In this document: piece after piece, positions 1 through 5,465 of the stretch | Layout of the letters: each line of letters starts with the position of its first letter | How positions within the stretch are numbered: position 1 is the first letter of the stretch | Assembly (NCBI GenBank): GCA_902475785.1 | Contig: CABSAN010000085.1 | Coordinates: 1-5,465, forward strand | Reading direction: 5' to 3' | Source: an uncultured Collinsella sp. | Lineage (GTDB): Bacteria; Actinomycetota; Coriobacteriia; Coriobacteriales; Coriobacteriaceae | DNA length: 5,465 bases | Made by a program: the position numbers and the translations under genes | The notes under the pieces: generated by a model | The model's input: the letters and a program-made list of their open reading frames with translations, nothing else | What the model was told of the DNA's origin: nothing | Databases searched by the model: none

Positions 1-46
1 CACGAGCGGGGGCTCCTGTCGTTTCCGTGCCCCTGGATTGGGTCAT
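1..46 (-). CDS. Possible 5' end of a divergent gene (partial)
   Basis: Reading the minus strand, an ATG at 46-44 opens a frame that stays open to the window edge and starts MTQSRGTETTGAPAR. An in-frame ATG further upstream at 97-95 would add 17 residues. The only other support is that a second outward-facing ATG at 5425 begins with the same four residues inside an identical 13-base context. No well-spaced Shine-Dalgarno sequence precedes either start. The short Thr/Gly/Ala/Pro-rich N-terminus looks disordered and identifies no family. A divergent transcriptional regulator would fit the dyad at 178-189, but that is inference from layout only. The alternative is that this is non-coding repeat DNA. 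Confidence 0.25.
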   Translation of the reverse strand, partial: MTQSRGTETTGAPAR

Positions 47-47
47 A
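35..47 (+). repeat. 13-bp inverted repeat flanking the operon, left copy
   Basis: GGATTGGGTCATA here is the exact reverse complement of TATGACCCAATCC at 5423-5435. The two copies lie outside the operon on both sides, about 5.4 kb apart, in inverted orientation. Match length alone is not far beyond chance for a window of this size, but both copies lie in non-coding flanks and both contain an outward-facing ATG. Confidence 0.45.
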
Positions 48-71
48 GTGTCTGATTTATGCTCAACCTGC

Positions 72-122
72 GACGTTTTTTGGTCCAAAGTAGTCATTGG
101 GGACGTTCTTAAACGACTAGTC
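72..122. repeat. Palindrome-rich intergenic stretch, possible REP-like element
   Basis: This segment packs several small symmetries. GACGTT occurs directly repeated at 72-77 and 102-107. TAGTC (91-95) is complementary to GACTA (115-119). CGTT (104-107) faces AACG (112-115) across a 4-base loop. CCAA (85-88) faces TTGG (97-100). GACTAGTC (115-122) is a perfect 8-bp palindrome. The segment is more AT-rich than the genes and does not look like coding sequence, although one frame (3-164) is open. The TTGGGGACGTTC motif resembles the GGGGAC-containing ends of repetitive elements linked to REP-associated transposases in other bacteria; this comparison is from memory and unverified. It could instead simply be regulatory DNA. 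Confidence 0.3.
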
Positions 123-150
123 TGCTTGCTAATTTGTGCGGGTTGTGGTT

Positions 151-213
151 TTGTGACCTGCTGAAATTAAAGATACTGTACATCTGTACGTTAACTTATC
201 TTCGTAGTATATT
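151..213 (+). promoter_or_regulatory. Probable promoter region of the two-gene operon
   Basis: The AT-richer stretch before gene 1 should hold the operon promoter, but no box is convincing. One option is TTGTGA (151-156) as -35 with TACTGT (174-179) as -10, 17 bases apart; GATACT (172-177) would be a better -10 but leaves only 15. The other is a -10 at TAGTAT (205-210) or TATATT (208-213), with no good -35. In the first case the dyad at 178-189 would cover the transcription start; in the second it would sit at the -35. Either position suits repressor control. The exact start of transcription cannot be fixed from sequence alone. Confidence 0.25.
178..189. promoter_or_regulatory. Perfect dyad GTACA-TC-TGTAC, candidate operator
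   Basis: GTACA at 178-182 and TGTAC at 185-189 are exact reverse complements separated by TC. The dyad lies in the intergenic region about 120 bases upstream of gene 1, among the promoter-like boxes. Short dyads of this kind are typical sites for dimeric repressors such as TetR or MarR family proteins. No regulator is encoded in full in the window, so the cognate protein is unknown. Confidence 0.35.
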
Positions 214-232
214 GCTGCCCGCAAAACTCAGC

Positions 233-274
233 ACCATTGTGCCGCGAGGCACTAAAGCGCCTACGTACAATGGT
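233..274 (+). promoter_or_regulatory. Structured leader with alternative hairpins
   Basis: ACCATTGT (233-240) is the exact reverse complement of ACAATGGT (267-274), and AGGC (247-250) can pair with GCCT (259-262) inside it. A competing compact hairpin pairs GTGCC (239-243) with GGCAC (248-252) around a GCGA loop, which is a GNRA-type tetraloop. The two inner pairings exclude each other because they share bases 248-250. The outer stem buries the in-frame ATG at 270, one reason not to use that ATG as the start of gene 1. If transcription begins near 180-220, this structure is in the 5' leader and could affect stability or translation. Confidence 0.35.
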
Positions 275-305
275 TGTCGATAGTACGATTCGATTCAACG
301 ACAGG

Positions 306-3086
306 ATGGATGGTCCAAGCGTGAGTCTCGGCAGCAAACTATCCGATGCAAAGGTTTCCTTTGCAATCTTTAAACGCGACATCAAGCGATTGATCGTGAA
401 CCCCGTCGCCCTGGTGGTTACCCTGGGCGTGTGCGTCATTCCCTCGCTGTATGCCTGGTACAACATCGTTGCCAACTGGGATCCGTACGGAAATACCCAA
501 GGCATTAAAATCGCCATCGCCAACAACGATCAGGGCACCCAGAACGACTTGGTGGGCGAGCTCAACGCAGGCGATAAGGTGGTCGACCAGCTCAAGGAGA
601 ACGACCAGCTTGGCTGGACCTTTGTCGACTCGGCGGCAGATGCCAAAGAGGGCGTCGAAAGTGGCGAATACTATGCTGCCATCGTGATTCCCAAGAACTT
701 CTCGGATAATCTCGTCTCGATGCTCGACGGCAATTACCATCAGCCGAAGCTCACCTATTACGTCAACGAGAAAAAGAGCGCCATTGCGCCCAAGGTTACC
801 GATACCGGTGGCAACACCATCGAGGAGCAGATAAACTCGGAATTTGTCTCTACGGTGGGCGAGACCGTTGCCGGCATTGCCAAAGATGCCGGAGTCGATC
901 TAAAGGACAAGGCAACCCAGACGCAGGATTCGCTGGCAAGCTCGGTGTCCGAGGCATCCGATACCTTGGGCGAGGTACGTGATTCCATCGGCGACATGAA
1001 CACCGCCATCGACAAGACGAGCAGCTCGATTGCTTCGGCCGATGCTGCGCTGGCGGGCCTGCAGGGGCAGGCGCCTTCGCTAACGCAGGCAATCGCTCAG
1101 GGTAATGATCTGCTGGGCGAAGCTCGCACCACGGCTGGCAAGTCCATCACCTCGCTCTCCAAGGCACTTTCGGAGGGCAGCCTTGCACTAACCAAGACGT
1201 CGGCTTCCGCGAATGCTGCCATCGGCAAGTTGACGGGCACGGTCACATCTACGACCACCCGCATCGACAACTCGCTCGAGTCTCTCCAGGCAACGATCGA
1301 TCACAACACCGCAGTTATCGGCCGCCTGCAGATTCTTGCCGGCGATACCTCGACGGGATCGGATCGGATCGACGCACTGATCGCCTCGACGATCGATGCG
1401 CTCAAGAAGCAGAACGACCAGCTGCAGAATATCAAGAACAGTCTGTCCGCGCAGTCGAGCGCCATGGCAAATGATGCCGCGGCTGTCTCGGGTGCCAGCG
1501 ACGCTATCAATAACGCAATTCAGACCGGGGCGACCAACCTTGGCCAGGCCCAGGCAGATCTGGGTCAAAACGCGCTGCCGAAGGCTTCGAGCGCGCTTGA
1601 CTCCTTTGCCGCCGTTTCGGGCGATTTGACCGGCATTGTGTCGGGCATGACCCCCACGATAGCGAGCGCGCGCGGCACGCTGGCGCAGCTCGACGCCACG
1701 CTCAAGCAGGCAAAGACCACGCTGTCCCAAACCGACGCCTCCCTTGCCAAGGTTCAGGACAAGCTCGCGACCGCCGCCAATGACATTGCGGCGCTGCAGA
1801 CCTCTGAGTCTATGGGCGAGTTAGCCGACCTCATGGACGTCGACGTCAATGACGTGGCAGATTTCATGGCATCTCCGGTTGAGCTGACATCCAAGTCAAT
1901 CTATCCGGTCAAGAGCTTTGGCTCGGGCATCGCGCCCTTCTACACCAATCTGGCGCTGTGGGTAGGCGGCTACGTGCTCATCGCCATCTACAAACTTGAG
2001 GTCGACCGCGAGGGCATCGGTAGCTTTACGGCGCGTCAGGGCTACTTTGGCCGCTGGCTGCTGCTGGTGATCCTGGGCGCGTTCCAGGCCATTATCGTTA
2101 CGGTGGGCGACCTGGTCATTGGCGTTCAGTGCGTCAATCCGCTGCTCTTTGTGCTGGGCGGCATCGCTATCTCGTTCACCTACGTCAACATCATCTATGC
2201 GCTGTCCACCACCTTTAAGCATATCGGTAAAGCCATTGGCGTCATCCTCGTCATTGTGCAGATCCCCGGCTCGTCGGGCATGTATCCCATCGAGATGATG
2301 CCAGGTTTCTTCCAATGGCTGCATCCGCTGCTGCCCTTCACCTATGGCATCAACCTGCTGCGCGAGACCGTCGGTGGCATGTATTCGTTCAACTACCTGT
2401 TCAACCTGTGCATCCTGGGCGTGTTCCTTATCATCGCGCTCTTTATCGGTCTGCAGCTGCGCCCGTTGCTGCTCAACCTCAACCTGCTCTTTGATAAGCA
2501 GCTTTCCACGACGGGCCTTATGATCTGCGAGTCCAACGACCTGCCGCGCCAGCGCTATTCGCTGCGCACGGCCATGCGCGTCATGCTCGATTCGGATTCG
2601 TACCGTCGCGAGCTGCTCGATCATGCCGTGGCGTTTGAGCATCGCTACCCGTACTACATCAAGGGCGGTTTTGCCGCCGTGGTAGGCGTGCAGGTTCTGC
2701 TCTTTGTACTGTCGACGGTGCTCGATATCGACAATAACGGCAAGATCATCCTGCTCGTTATCTGGATCATTTCGGTTATCGCCATCTGTGGCTGGCTCAT
2801 CAACATCGAGTACATCCGTGCGAGCCTCAATACCCAGATGCGTATCTCGGCGCTTTCGGACGAGGATCTTCGCCGCGAGATGCGCGAGCACACGGCTGCC
2901 ATCCCTGCTGCCCGTCGCATGTTTGGTCTCAACGCCAGCGAGCGTGGTGCCAAGGGCGGCGAACAGCCTACGAGCCGTCTGCCGCATATCGGTGCGCATC
3001 GTAAAGCTCAGGGCAGCGACAGCACAGCTACAAATGATGGAGATACCACCCCGCTTGGCAAGCACTCTAAAGGAGGTAAGGCATAA
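306..3086 (+). CDS. YhgE/Pip family membrane protein with extended C-terminus (gene 1)
   Basis: The protein belongs to the YhgE/Pip family, bacterial envelope proteins with an ABC-2-type membrane domain. Relatives include the Lactococcus phage receptor Pip and, distantly, EsaA/YueB of type VII secretion. The native function is mostly unknown. Numbered from ATG 306 (926 aa), it has a cytoplasmic FKRD motif (22-25), a first membrane helix (about 31-50) ending in YAW (49-51), then WDPYGN (58-63) and GEYYAAIVIP (120-129), all hallmarks of the family N-terminal domain. An Ala/Ser/Thr/Asp-rich, probably coiled-coil region follows (about 200-520). Next come YPV (533-535), APFY (543-546), five helices (about 548-718), GSSGMYPIEM (655-664) and LPFTYGIN (676-683). 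Residues 719-926 are an added module with two further helices (788-806 and 813-834) and a polar Lys/Gly/His-containing tail. The start is uncertain: TTG 237, ATG 270, ATG 306 and GTG 321 are all in frame. GTG 321 has the best-placed weak ribosome binding site (GGATGG at 308-313), while 306 is the nearest ATG. It is the first gene of a two-gene operon. Confidence 0.9.
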   Translation: MDGPSVSLGSKLSDAKVSFAIFKRDIKRLIVNPVALVVTLGVCVIPSLYAWYNIVANWDPYGNTQGIKIAIANNDQGTQNDLVGELNAGDKVVDQLKENDQLGWTFVDSAADAKEGVESGEYYAAIVIPKNFSDNLVSMLDGNYHQPKLTYYVNEKKSAIAPKVTDTGGNTIEEQINSEFVSTVGETVAGIAKDAGVDLKDKATQTQDSLASSVSEASDTLGEVRDSIGDMNTAIDKTSSSIASADAALAGLQGQAPSLTQAIAQGNDLLGEARTTAGKSITSLSKALSEGSLALTKTSASANAAIGKLTGTVTSTTTRIDNSLESLQATIDHNTAVIGRLQILAGDTSTGSDRIDALIASTIDALKKQNDQLQNIKNSLSAQSSAMANDAAAVSGASDAINNAIQTGATNLGQAQADLGQNALPKASSALDSFAAVSGDLTGIVSGMTPTIASARGTLAQLDATLKQAKTTLSQTDASLAKVQDKLATAANDIAALQTSESMGELADLMDVDVNDVADFMASPVELTSKSIYPVKSFGSGIAPFYTNLALWVGGYVLIAIYKLEVDREGIGSFTARQGYFGRWLLLVILGAFQAIIVTVGDLVIGVQCVNPLLFVLGGIAISFTYVNIIYALSTTFKHIGKAIGVILVIVQIPGSSGMYPIEMMPGFFQWLHPLLPFTYGINLLRETVGGMYSFNYLFNLCILGVFLIIALFIGLQLRPLLLNLNLLFDKQLSTTGLMICESNDLPRQRYSLRTAMRVMLDSDSYRRELLDHAVAFEHRYPYYIKGGFAAVVGVQVLLFVLSTVLDIDNNGKIILLVIWIISVIAICGWLINIEYIRASLNTQMRISALSDEDLRREMREHTAAIPAARRMFGLNASERGAKGGEQPTSRLPHIGAHRKAQGSDSTATNDGDTTPLGKHSKGGKA
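3069..3077 (+). promoter_or_regulatory. Strong ribosome binding site of gene 2, inside gene 1
   Basis: AAAGGAGGT is a near-perfect anti-16S match ending nine bases before the ATG at 3087. It is embedded in the last codons of gene 1, encoding the Lys-Gly-Gly part of its C-terminal tail. The TAA of gene 1 (3084-3086) directly abuts the ATG, so ribosomes finishing gene 1 can restart on gene 2. This fixes the start of gene 2. Confidence 0.9.
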
Positions 3087-5276
3087 ATGAAGAACATCCT
3101 GCACCTGTTTAAGCGCGATGTCCAAAACGTGTCTCGCTCCGTGATCGGCATGGTCGTCGTGATGGGTCTCATTATCGTGCCGTGTCTGTACGCGTGGTTT
3201 AACATCGCCGGCAGCTGGGATCCGTACGGCAACACCGGCAATCTTAAGATCGCCGTGGTCAACACCGACGAGGGCTACGAGAGCGATCTGATTCCCGTCG
3301 AGGTCAACGTGGGCGAAAACGTAACCGCCACCCTGCGCGGCAATGAGAACTTCGACTGGGTCGTTCTCAACGATCGCGATAAGGCGATTGAGGGCGTTAA
3401 GTCGGGCGCGTACTACGCTGCCGTCGTTATCCCTAAAACGTTTAGCGCCGACATGATGACGCTTTTCTCGACCGAGGTGAAGCACGCCGATATCGAGTTC
3501 TACGAAAACCAGAAGGCTAACGCCATCGCCCAGATCGTGACCGAAAAGGGTTCGAGCGCCGTCCAGAGCCAGGTGAATGAGACCTTTACCAAGACCATCA
3601 CGACCATCGGCCTTAAGACCGTGTCCAGCCTGCTCGATTACATGAGCACCGATCAGGTCAGCAACTTTATCGCCAATCTTTCCTCTACGCTGGGCGATTC
3701 GGTCGAGGACCTGCAGGATGTTCAGGCGAGTGCGACGTCGCTCGCGGGCATTTTGAGCTCTACGTCCGATTCACTGACATCGGCGGGCGGCATGCTCAAG
3801 CAGACGGGCACTGTTGATGAGTCGACGAAGCAGCTGATGGAGCACGCAAAGAACGGTGTGAGCGATTCCGAGGAAGCGCTCAAGGCAGCCAACGACGCCA
3901 TCAACACCGCGATCGACGGAAGCGCGGGCTCATTCGACAACGTGTCTACCGAGCTTGCGAAGGCGTTTGACGCCGCGAACCAGCATGTCGACGTTACGGT
4001 GACCCAGCTCAACAAAGCCGCGTCGGCACTCGAATCGCGTGCCAACGATATCGATGACGTGGCTAACCAGCTTCGCAGTTTTGCCGAGCAGGTGAGTGAC
4101 GAAAAGCTCCAGGATAGTCTTAAGTCTGTGGCGACATCGCTGGGCAGGATCGCGACGGAGCATCGCAACAACGCCAAGGACCTGAAGGCAACCGCAAAGT
4201 CCCTCTCGGACAGCATGGCAGAGGTTAACAAGTCGCGTGCCGAGGTCGATCAGGCAATCGCGGATGCTAAGGCTGGTATCTCGGGCGCCAAGACTGACTA
4301 CGACTCTACGTTTTCGGTCAAGGCCAAAGAACTCAAGAAGACTATTTCGGGCGTTTTGGATTCGCTCAACGGTATCTCGGGCGATCTGGATAGTGCCGTA
4401 GACGGTCTGACCGACGCATCCGGTTCGCTGGCAAAGGGCCTCTCCAAGGCTGCAAAGCTGGTCAACAAAGCTTCCGATCAGCTGGGTGAGGCGTCGGACA
4501 AGATTAGCGCTTTCAAGGACGAGCTCGACGGTGCCCTTATGTCGGACGATCTGGCCACGATCAAGACGATGATCGGTAATGATCCCGAGGGTTTGGCCGT
4601 GTCGCTTTCCGGCCCCGTCGCGCTCGACCGCAAGCCGGTCTATCCGATCCGCAACTACGGTTCGGCCATGGCGCCGTTCTACACGATTCTGTCGCTGTGG
4701 GTCGGCTCGATCGTACTGGCGGCCATGATGAAGGTCTCGGTTGACGATGAGCTCGTCAACGAGCTCATCCCCGTGCGCCTGCACGAGATCTACCTGGGTC
4801 GCTACCTGTTCTTTGGCGGTTTGGCCCTGCTGCAGGCGACGCTCGTGTGCGCGGGCGACATCCTGTTCTTTGGCATTCAGTGCGACAACCCACTGCAGTT
4901 TGTGCTGGCGGGCTGGGTTGCGAGTCTCGTGTTCTCCAATATCGTCTACACGCTTACGGTGTCGTTTGGCGATATCGGCAAGGCGCTCGCTGTCGTGCTG
5001 TTGGTCATGCAGGTCGGCGGTTCGGGCGGCACGTTCCCCATCGAGATGACCGGCCCTGTGTTCCAGGCGATCTATCCGTTCCTGCCGTTTACCCACGGCA
5101 TCAACGCCATGCACGCTGCCATGGCCGGTGCCTACCATATGGAGTACTGGATTGAGCTGGGTATCTTGGCGAGCTACCTGATTCCGTCGCTGGCCCTAGG
5201 TGTGGTCTTCCGCCGCCCGGTCATCAAAGCCAACGACTGGATCATCGAAAAGCTGGAGTCGACAAAGCTTATTTAG
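3087..5276 (+). CDS. YhgE/Pip family membrane protein (gene 2)
   Basis: This is a 729-residue paralogue of gene 1 with the standard YhgE/Pip layout and no C-terminal extension. The N-terminus has FKRD (8-11), a first helix (about 18-40) containing YAW (35-37), WDPYGN (44-49) and GAYYAAVVIP (107-116). The extracytoplasmic part (about 180-500) is rich in Ala, Ser, Asp and Lys with heptad-like spacing, expected to be helical and elongated. The C-terminal membrane domain opens with YPI (519-521) and APFY (529-532). It contains five helices (about 531-549, 570-597, 603-626, 630-645 and 688-708), a Q-C-x-N-P-L motif (598-603) shared with gene 1, GGSGGTFPIEM (644-654) and LPFTHGIN (666-673). It ends soon after the last helix with a charged tail. 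Six helices predict both termini in the cytoplasm. Its start is secure because of the strong upstream ribosome binding site and the abutting stop of gene 1. The membrane blocks match gene 1 closely, whereas the helical ectodomain has diverged. Partnership with gene 1 in one complex is inferred from coupling. Confidence 0.93.
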   Translation: MKNILHLFKRDVQNVSRSVIGMVVVMGLIIVPCLYAWFNIAGSWDPYGNTGNLKIAVVNTDEGYESDLIPVEVNVGENVTATLRGNENFDWVVLNDRDKAIEGVKSGAYYAAVVIPKTFSADMMTLFSTEVKHADIEFYENQKANAIAQIVTEKGSSAVQSQVNETFTKTITTIGLKTVSSLLDYMSTDQVSNFIANLSSTLGDSVEDLQDVQASATSLAGILSSTSDSLTSAGGMLKQTGTVDESTKQLMEHAKNGVSDSEEALKAANDAINTAIDGSAGSFDNVSTELAKAFDAANQHVDVTVTQLNKAASALESRANDIDDVANQLRSFAEQVSDEKLQDSLKSVATSLGRIATEHRNNAKDLKATAKSLSDSMAEVNKSRAEVDQAIADAKAGISGAKTDYDSTFSVKAKELKKTISGVLDSLNGISGDLDSAVDGLTDASGSLAKGLSKAAKLVNKASDQLGEASDKISAFKDELDGALMSDDLATIKTMIGNDPEGLAVSLSGPVALDRKPVYPIRNYGSAMAPFYTILSLWVGSIVLAAMMKVSVDDELVNELIPVRLHEIYLGRYLFFGGLALLQATLVCAGDILFFGIQCDNPLQFVLAGWVASLVFSNIVYTLTVSFGDIGKALAVVLLVMQVGGSGGTFPIEMTGPVFQAIYPFLPFTHGINAMHAAMAGAYHMEYWIELGILASYLIPSLALGVVFRRPVIKANDWIIEKLESTKLI

Positions 5277-5304
5277 TTACGCGGTTTTACCAAACCGCGT
5301 AACT
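5275..5304 (+). terminator. Perfect 13-bp hairpin overlapping the gene 2 stop codon
   Basis: AGTTACGCGGTTT (5275-5287) and AAACCGCGTAACT (5292-5304) are exact reverse complements around a TACC loop. The stem includes the last two bases of the gene 2 TAG. No T-run follows on the + strand, so it is not a canonical intrinsic terminator. It may instead be an mRNA 3'-end stabiliser, a pause site or a weak terminator backing up the hairpin at 5352-5386. The hairpin itself is certain; its role is inferred. Confidence 0.55.
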
Positions 5305-5316
5305 GCTCGACGCTGC

Positions 5317-5415
5317 AAACGGCCCCAAGCGGCAATCTGACGTTCAATTTCAAGGGCGCGACCAGAAGGTCAGCGCCCTTTCATTTCACGTCACCTTGCT
5401 CGCTTGGGGCCGTTT
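5317..5415. repeat. Nested imperfect palindrome with 15-bp outer arms
   Basis: Three sets of arms are centred on the same point. The outer arms AAACGGCCCCAAGCG (5317-5331) and its exact reverse complement (5401-5415) are 15 bp. The middle arms are TGACGT (5338-5343) and ACGTCA (5388-5393). The inner arms are AAGGGCGC (5352-5359) and GCGCCCTT (5373-5380). Unpaired gaps on the two sides are nearly equal: 6 versus 7 bases, then 8 versus 7. The whole can fold as one long interrupted hairpin on either strand. It could be an elaborate bidirectional terminator, a REP/MITE-like unit with terminal inverted repeats, or decayed insertion DNA. No coding sequence lies inside it. Confidence 0.6.
5352..5386 (+). 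terminator. Probable intrinsic terminator of the operon
   Basis: AAGGGCGC (5352-5359) pairs with GCGCCCTT (5373-5380). The stem continues as GACC (5360-5363) with GGTC (5368-5371), closing an AGAA loop, with A5372 bulged. The 3' side runs into TTTCATTT (5379-5386), an imperfect T-tract. It lies about 75 bases after the gene 2 stop, the expected place to end the two-gene transcript. It is also the core of the larger palindrome at 5317-5415. Confidence 0.6.
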
Positions 5416-5422
5416 TCGCTCA

Positions 5423-5435
5423 TATGACCCAATCC
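5423..5435 (-). repeat. 13-bp inverted repeat flanking the operon, right copy
   Basis: TATGACCCAATCC is the exact reverse complement of the copy at 35-47. It begins eight bases after the right outer arm of the palindrome at 5317-5415 and contains the candidate start codon at 5425. Confidence 0.45.
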
Positions 5436-5465
5436 GCTGTCAAGAGCCACAATGGCCCCGCCGAC
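5425..5465 (+). CDS. Possible 5' end of a downstream gene (partial)
   Basis: ATG at 5425 opens a frame that stays open to the window end, reading MTQSAVKSHNGPAD, with mostly G/C third positions. It lies just after the terminator palindrome, where a new transcription unit could begin. There is no clear Shine-Dalgarno sequence; the nearest G-rich run (GGGG at 5406-5409) is about 15 bases away. The start shares the context TATGACCCAATCC with the left-edge minus-strand start. The fragment is too short to name a family, and may instead be repeat sequence. Confidence 0.3.

Noticed and set aside
3..164. Open + strand frame from the window edge to a TGA at 162-164, as the 3' end of an upstream gene
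   Set aside because: Codon choice becomes AT-rich and Cys-rich with no gene-like pattern, it runs through the palindromic segment, and 54 codons without a stop is not improbable. It cannot be excluded without more sequence.
191..526. Minus-strand frame overlapping the leader and start of gene 1
   Set aside because: Its first part is antisense to the conserved YAW...WDPYGN block of gene 1, and the product looks like no known protein.
800..1890. Tandem repeats or a CRISPR-like pattern in the Ala/Ser-rich coding region
   Set aside because: The similarity is amino acid composition and heptad-like spacing of a helical domain. No repeated DNA unit with constant spacing is visible.
1896..3485. Long open frame on the minus strand across the junction of the two genes (about 529 codons)
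   Set aside because: It is antisense to the conserved membrane domain and junction of two clear family members. Its translation is His/Asp/Arg-rich low-complexity sequence typical of the reverse of GC-biased codons.
3930..5138. Long minus-strand open frame inside gene 2 (about 402 codons)
   Set aside because: It is the reverse shadow of gene 2, with the same Arg/His/Asp bias and no recognisable domain.
306..5276. A type VII secretion locus (EsaA/YueB-like interpretation)
   Set aside because: The proteins are shaped like EsaA/YueB relatives, but no WXG100 protein, FtsK-type ATPase or other type VII component is in the window, and the motifs are those of YhgE/Pip.

Overview
The window is dominated by two large tandem genes on the + strand. 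Both encode multi-spanning membrane proteins of the YhgE/Pip ("phage infection protein") family. The coding sequence is GC-rich with G/C-biased third positions, there is a strong AAAGGAGGT ribosome binding site, and the two proteins resemble the paired YhgE/Pip proteins of gut Actinomycetota. This suggests a Coriobacteriia member, perhaps Collinsella-like. That assignment is inference from sequence style and family memory, not from a marker gene.

Layout. Positions 1-305 are a non-coding or barely coding leader. They hold a possible outward-facing gene start at the left edge (minus strand, ATG at 46-44), a palindrome-rich stretch (72-122), a perfect GTACA-TC-TGTAC dyad (178-189) near weak promoter-like boxes, and a structured leader (233-274). 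Positions 306-3086 are YhgE/Pip gene 1, which has an extra C-terminal module with two more predicted membrane helices. Positions 3087-5276 are YhgE/Pip gene 2. Its ATG directly follows the TAA of gene 1 and its ribosome binding site lies inside the gene 1 coding sequence, so the two are almost certainly one translationally coupled operon. Positions 5275-5304 form a perfect 13-bp stem overlapping the gene 2 stop codon. Positions 5317-5415 form a large nested imperfect palindrome whose core looks like an intrinsic terminator. At 5425 another possible gene start runs off the right edge.

How they work together: each protein has one N-terminal helix, a large extracytoplasmic coiled-coil-type domain and a C-terminal ABC-2-like membrane domain. 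The pair may form a hetero-oligomeric envelope complex. Relatives include the Lactococcus phage receptor Pip and, more distantly, the EsaA/YueB proteins of type VII secretion. No ATPase, WXG100 protein or recognisable complete regulator is in the window. The cellular role is therefore not settled by this sequence. I found no RNA gene, CRISPR array, intact insertion sequence or transposase.
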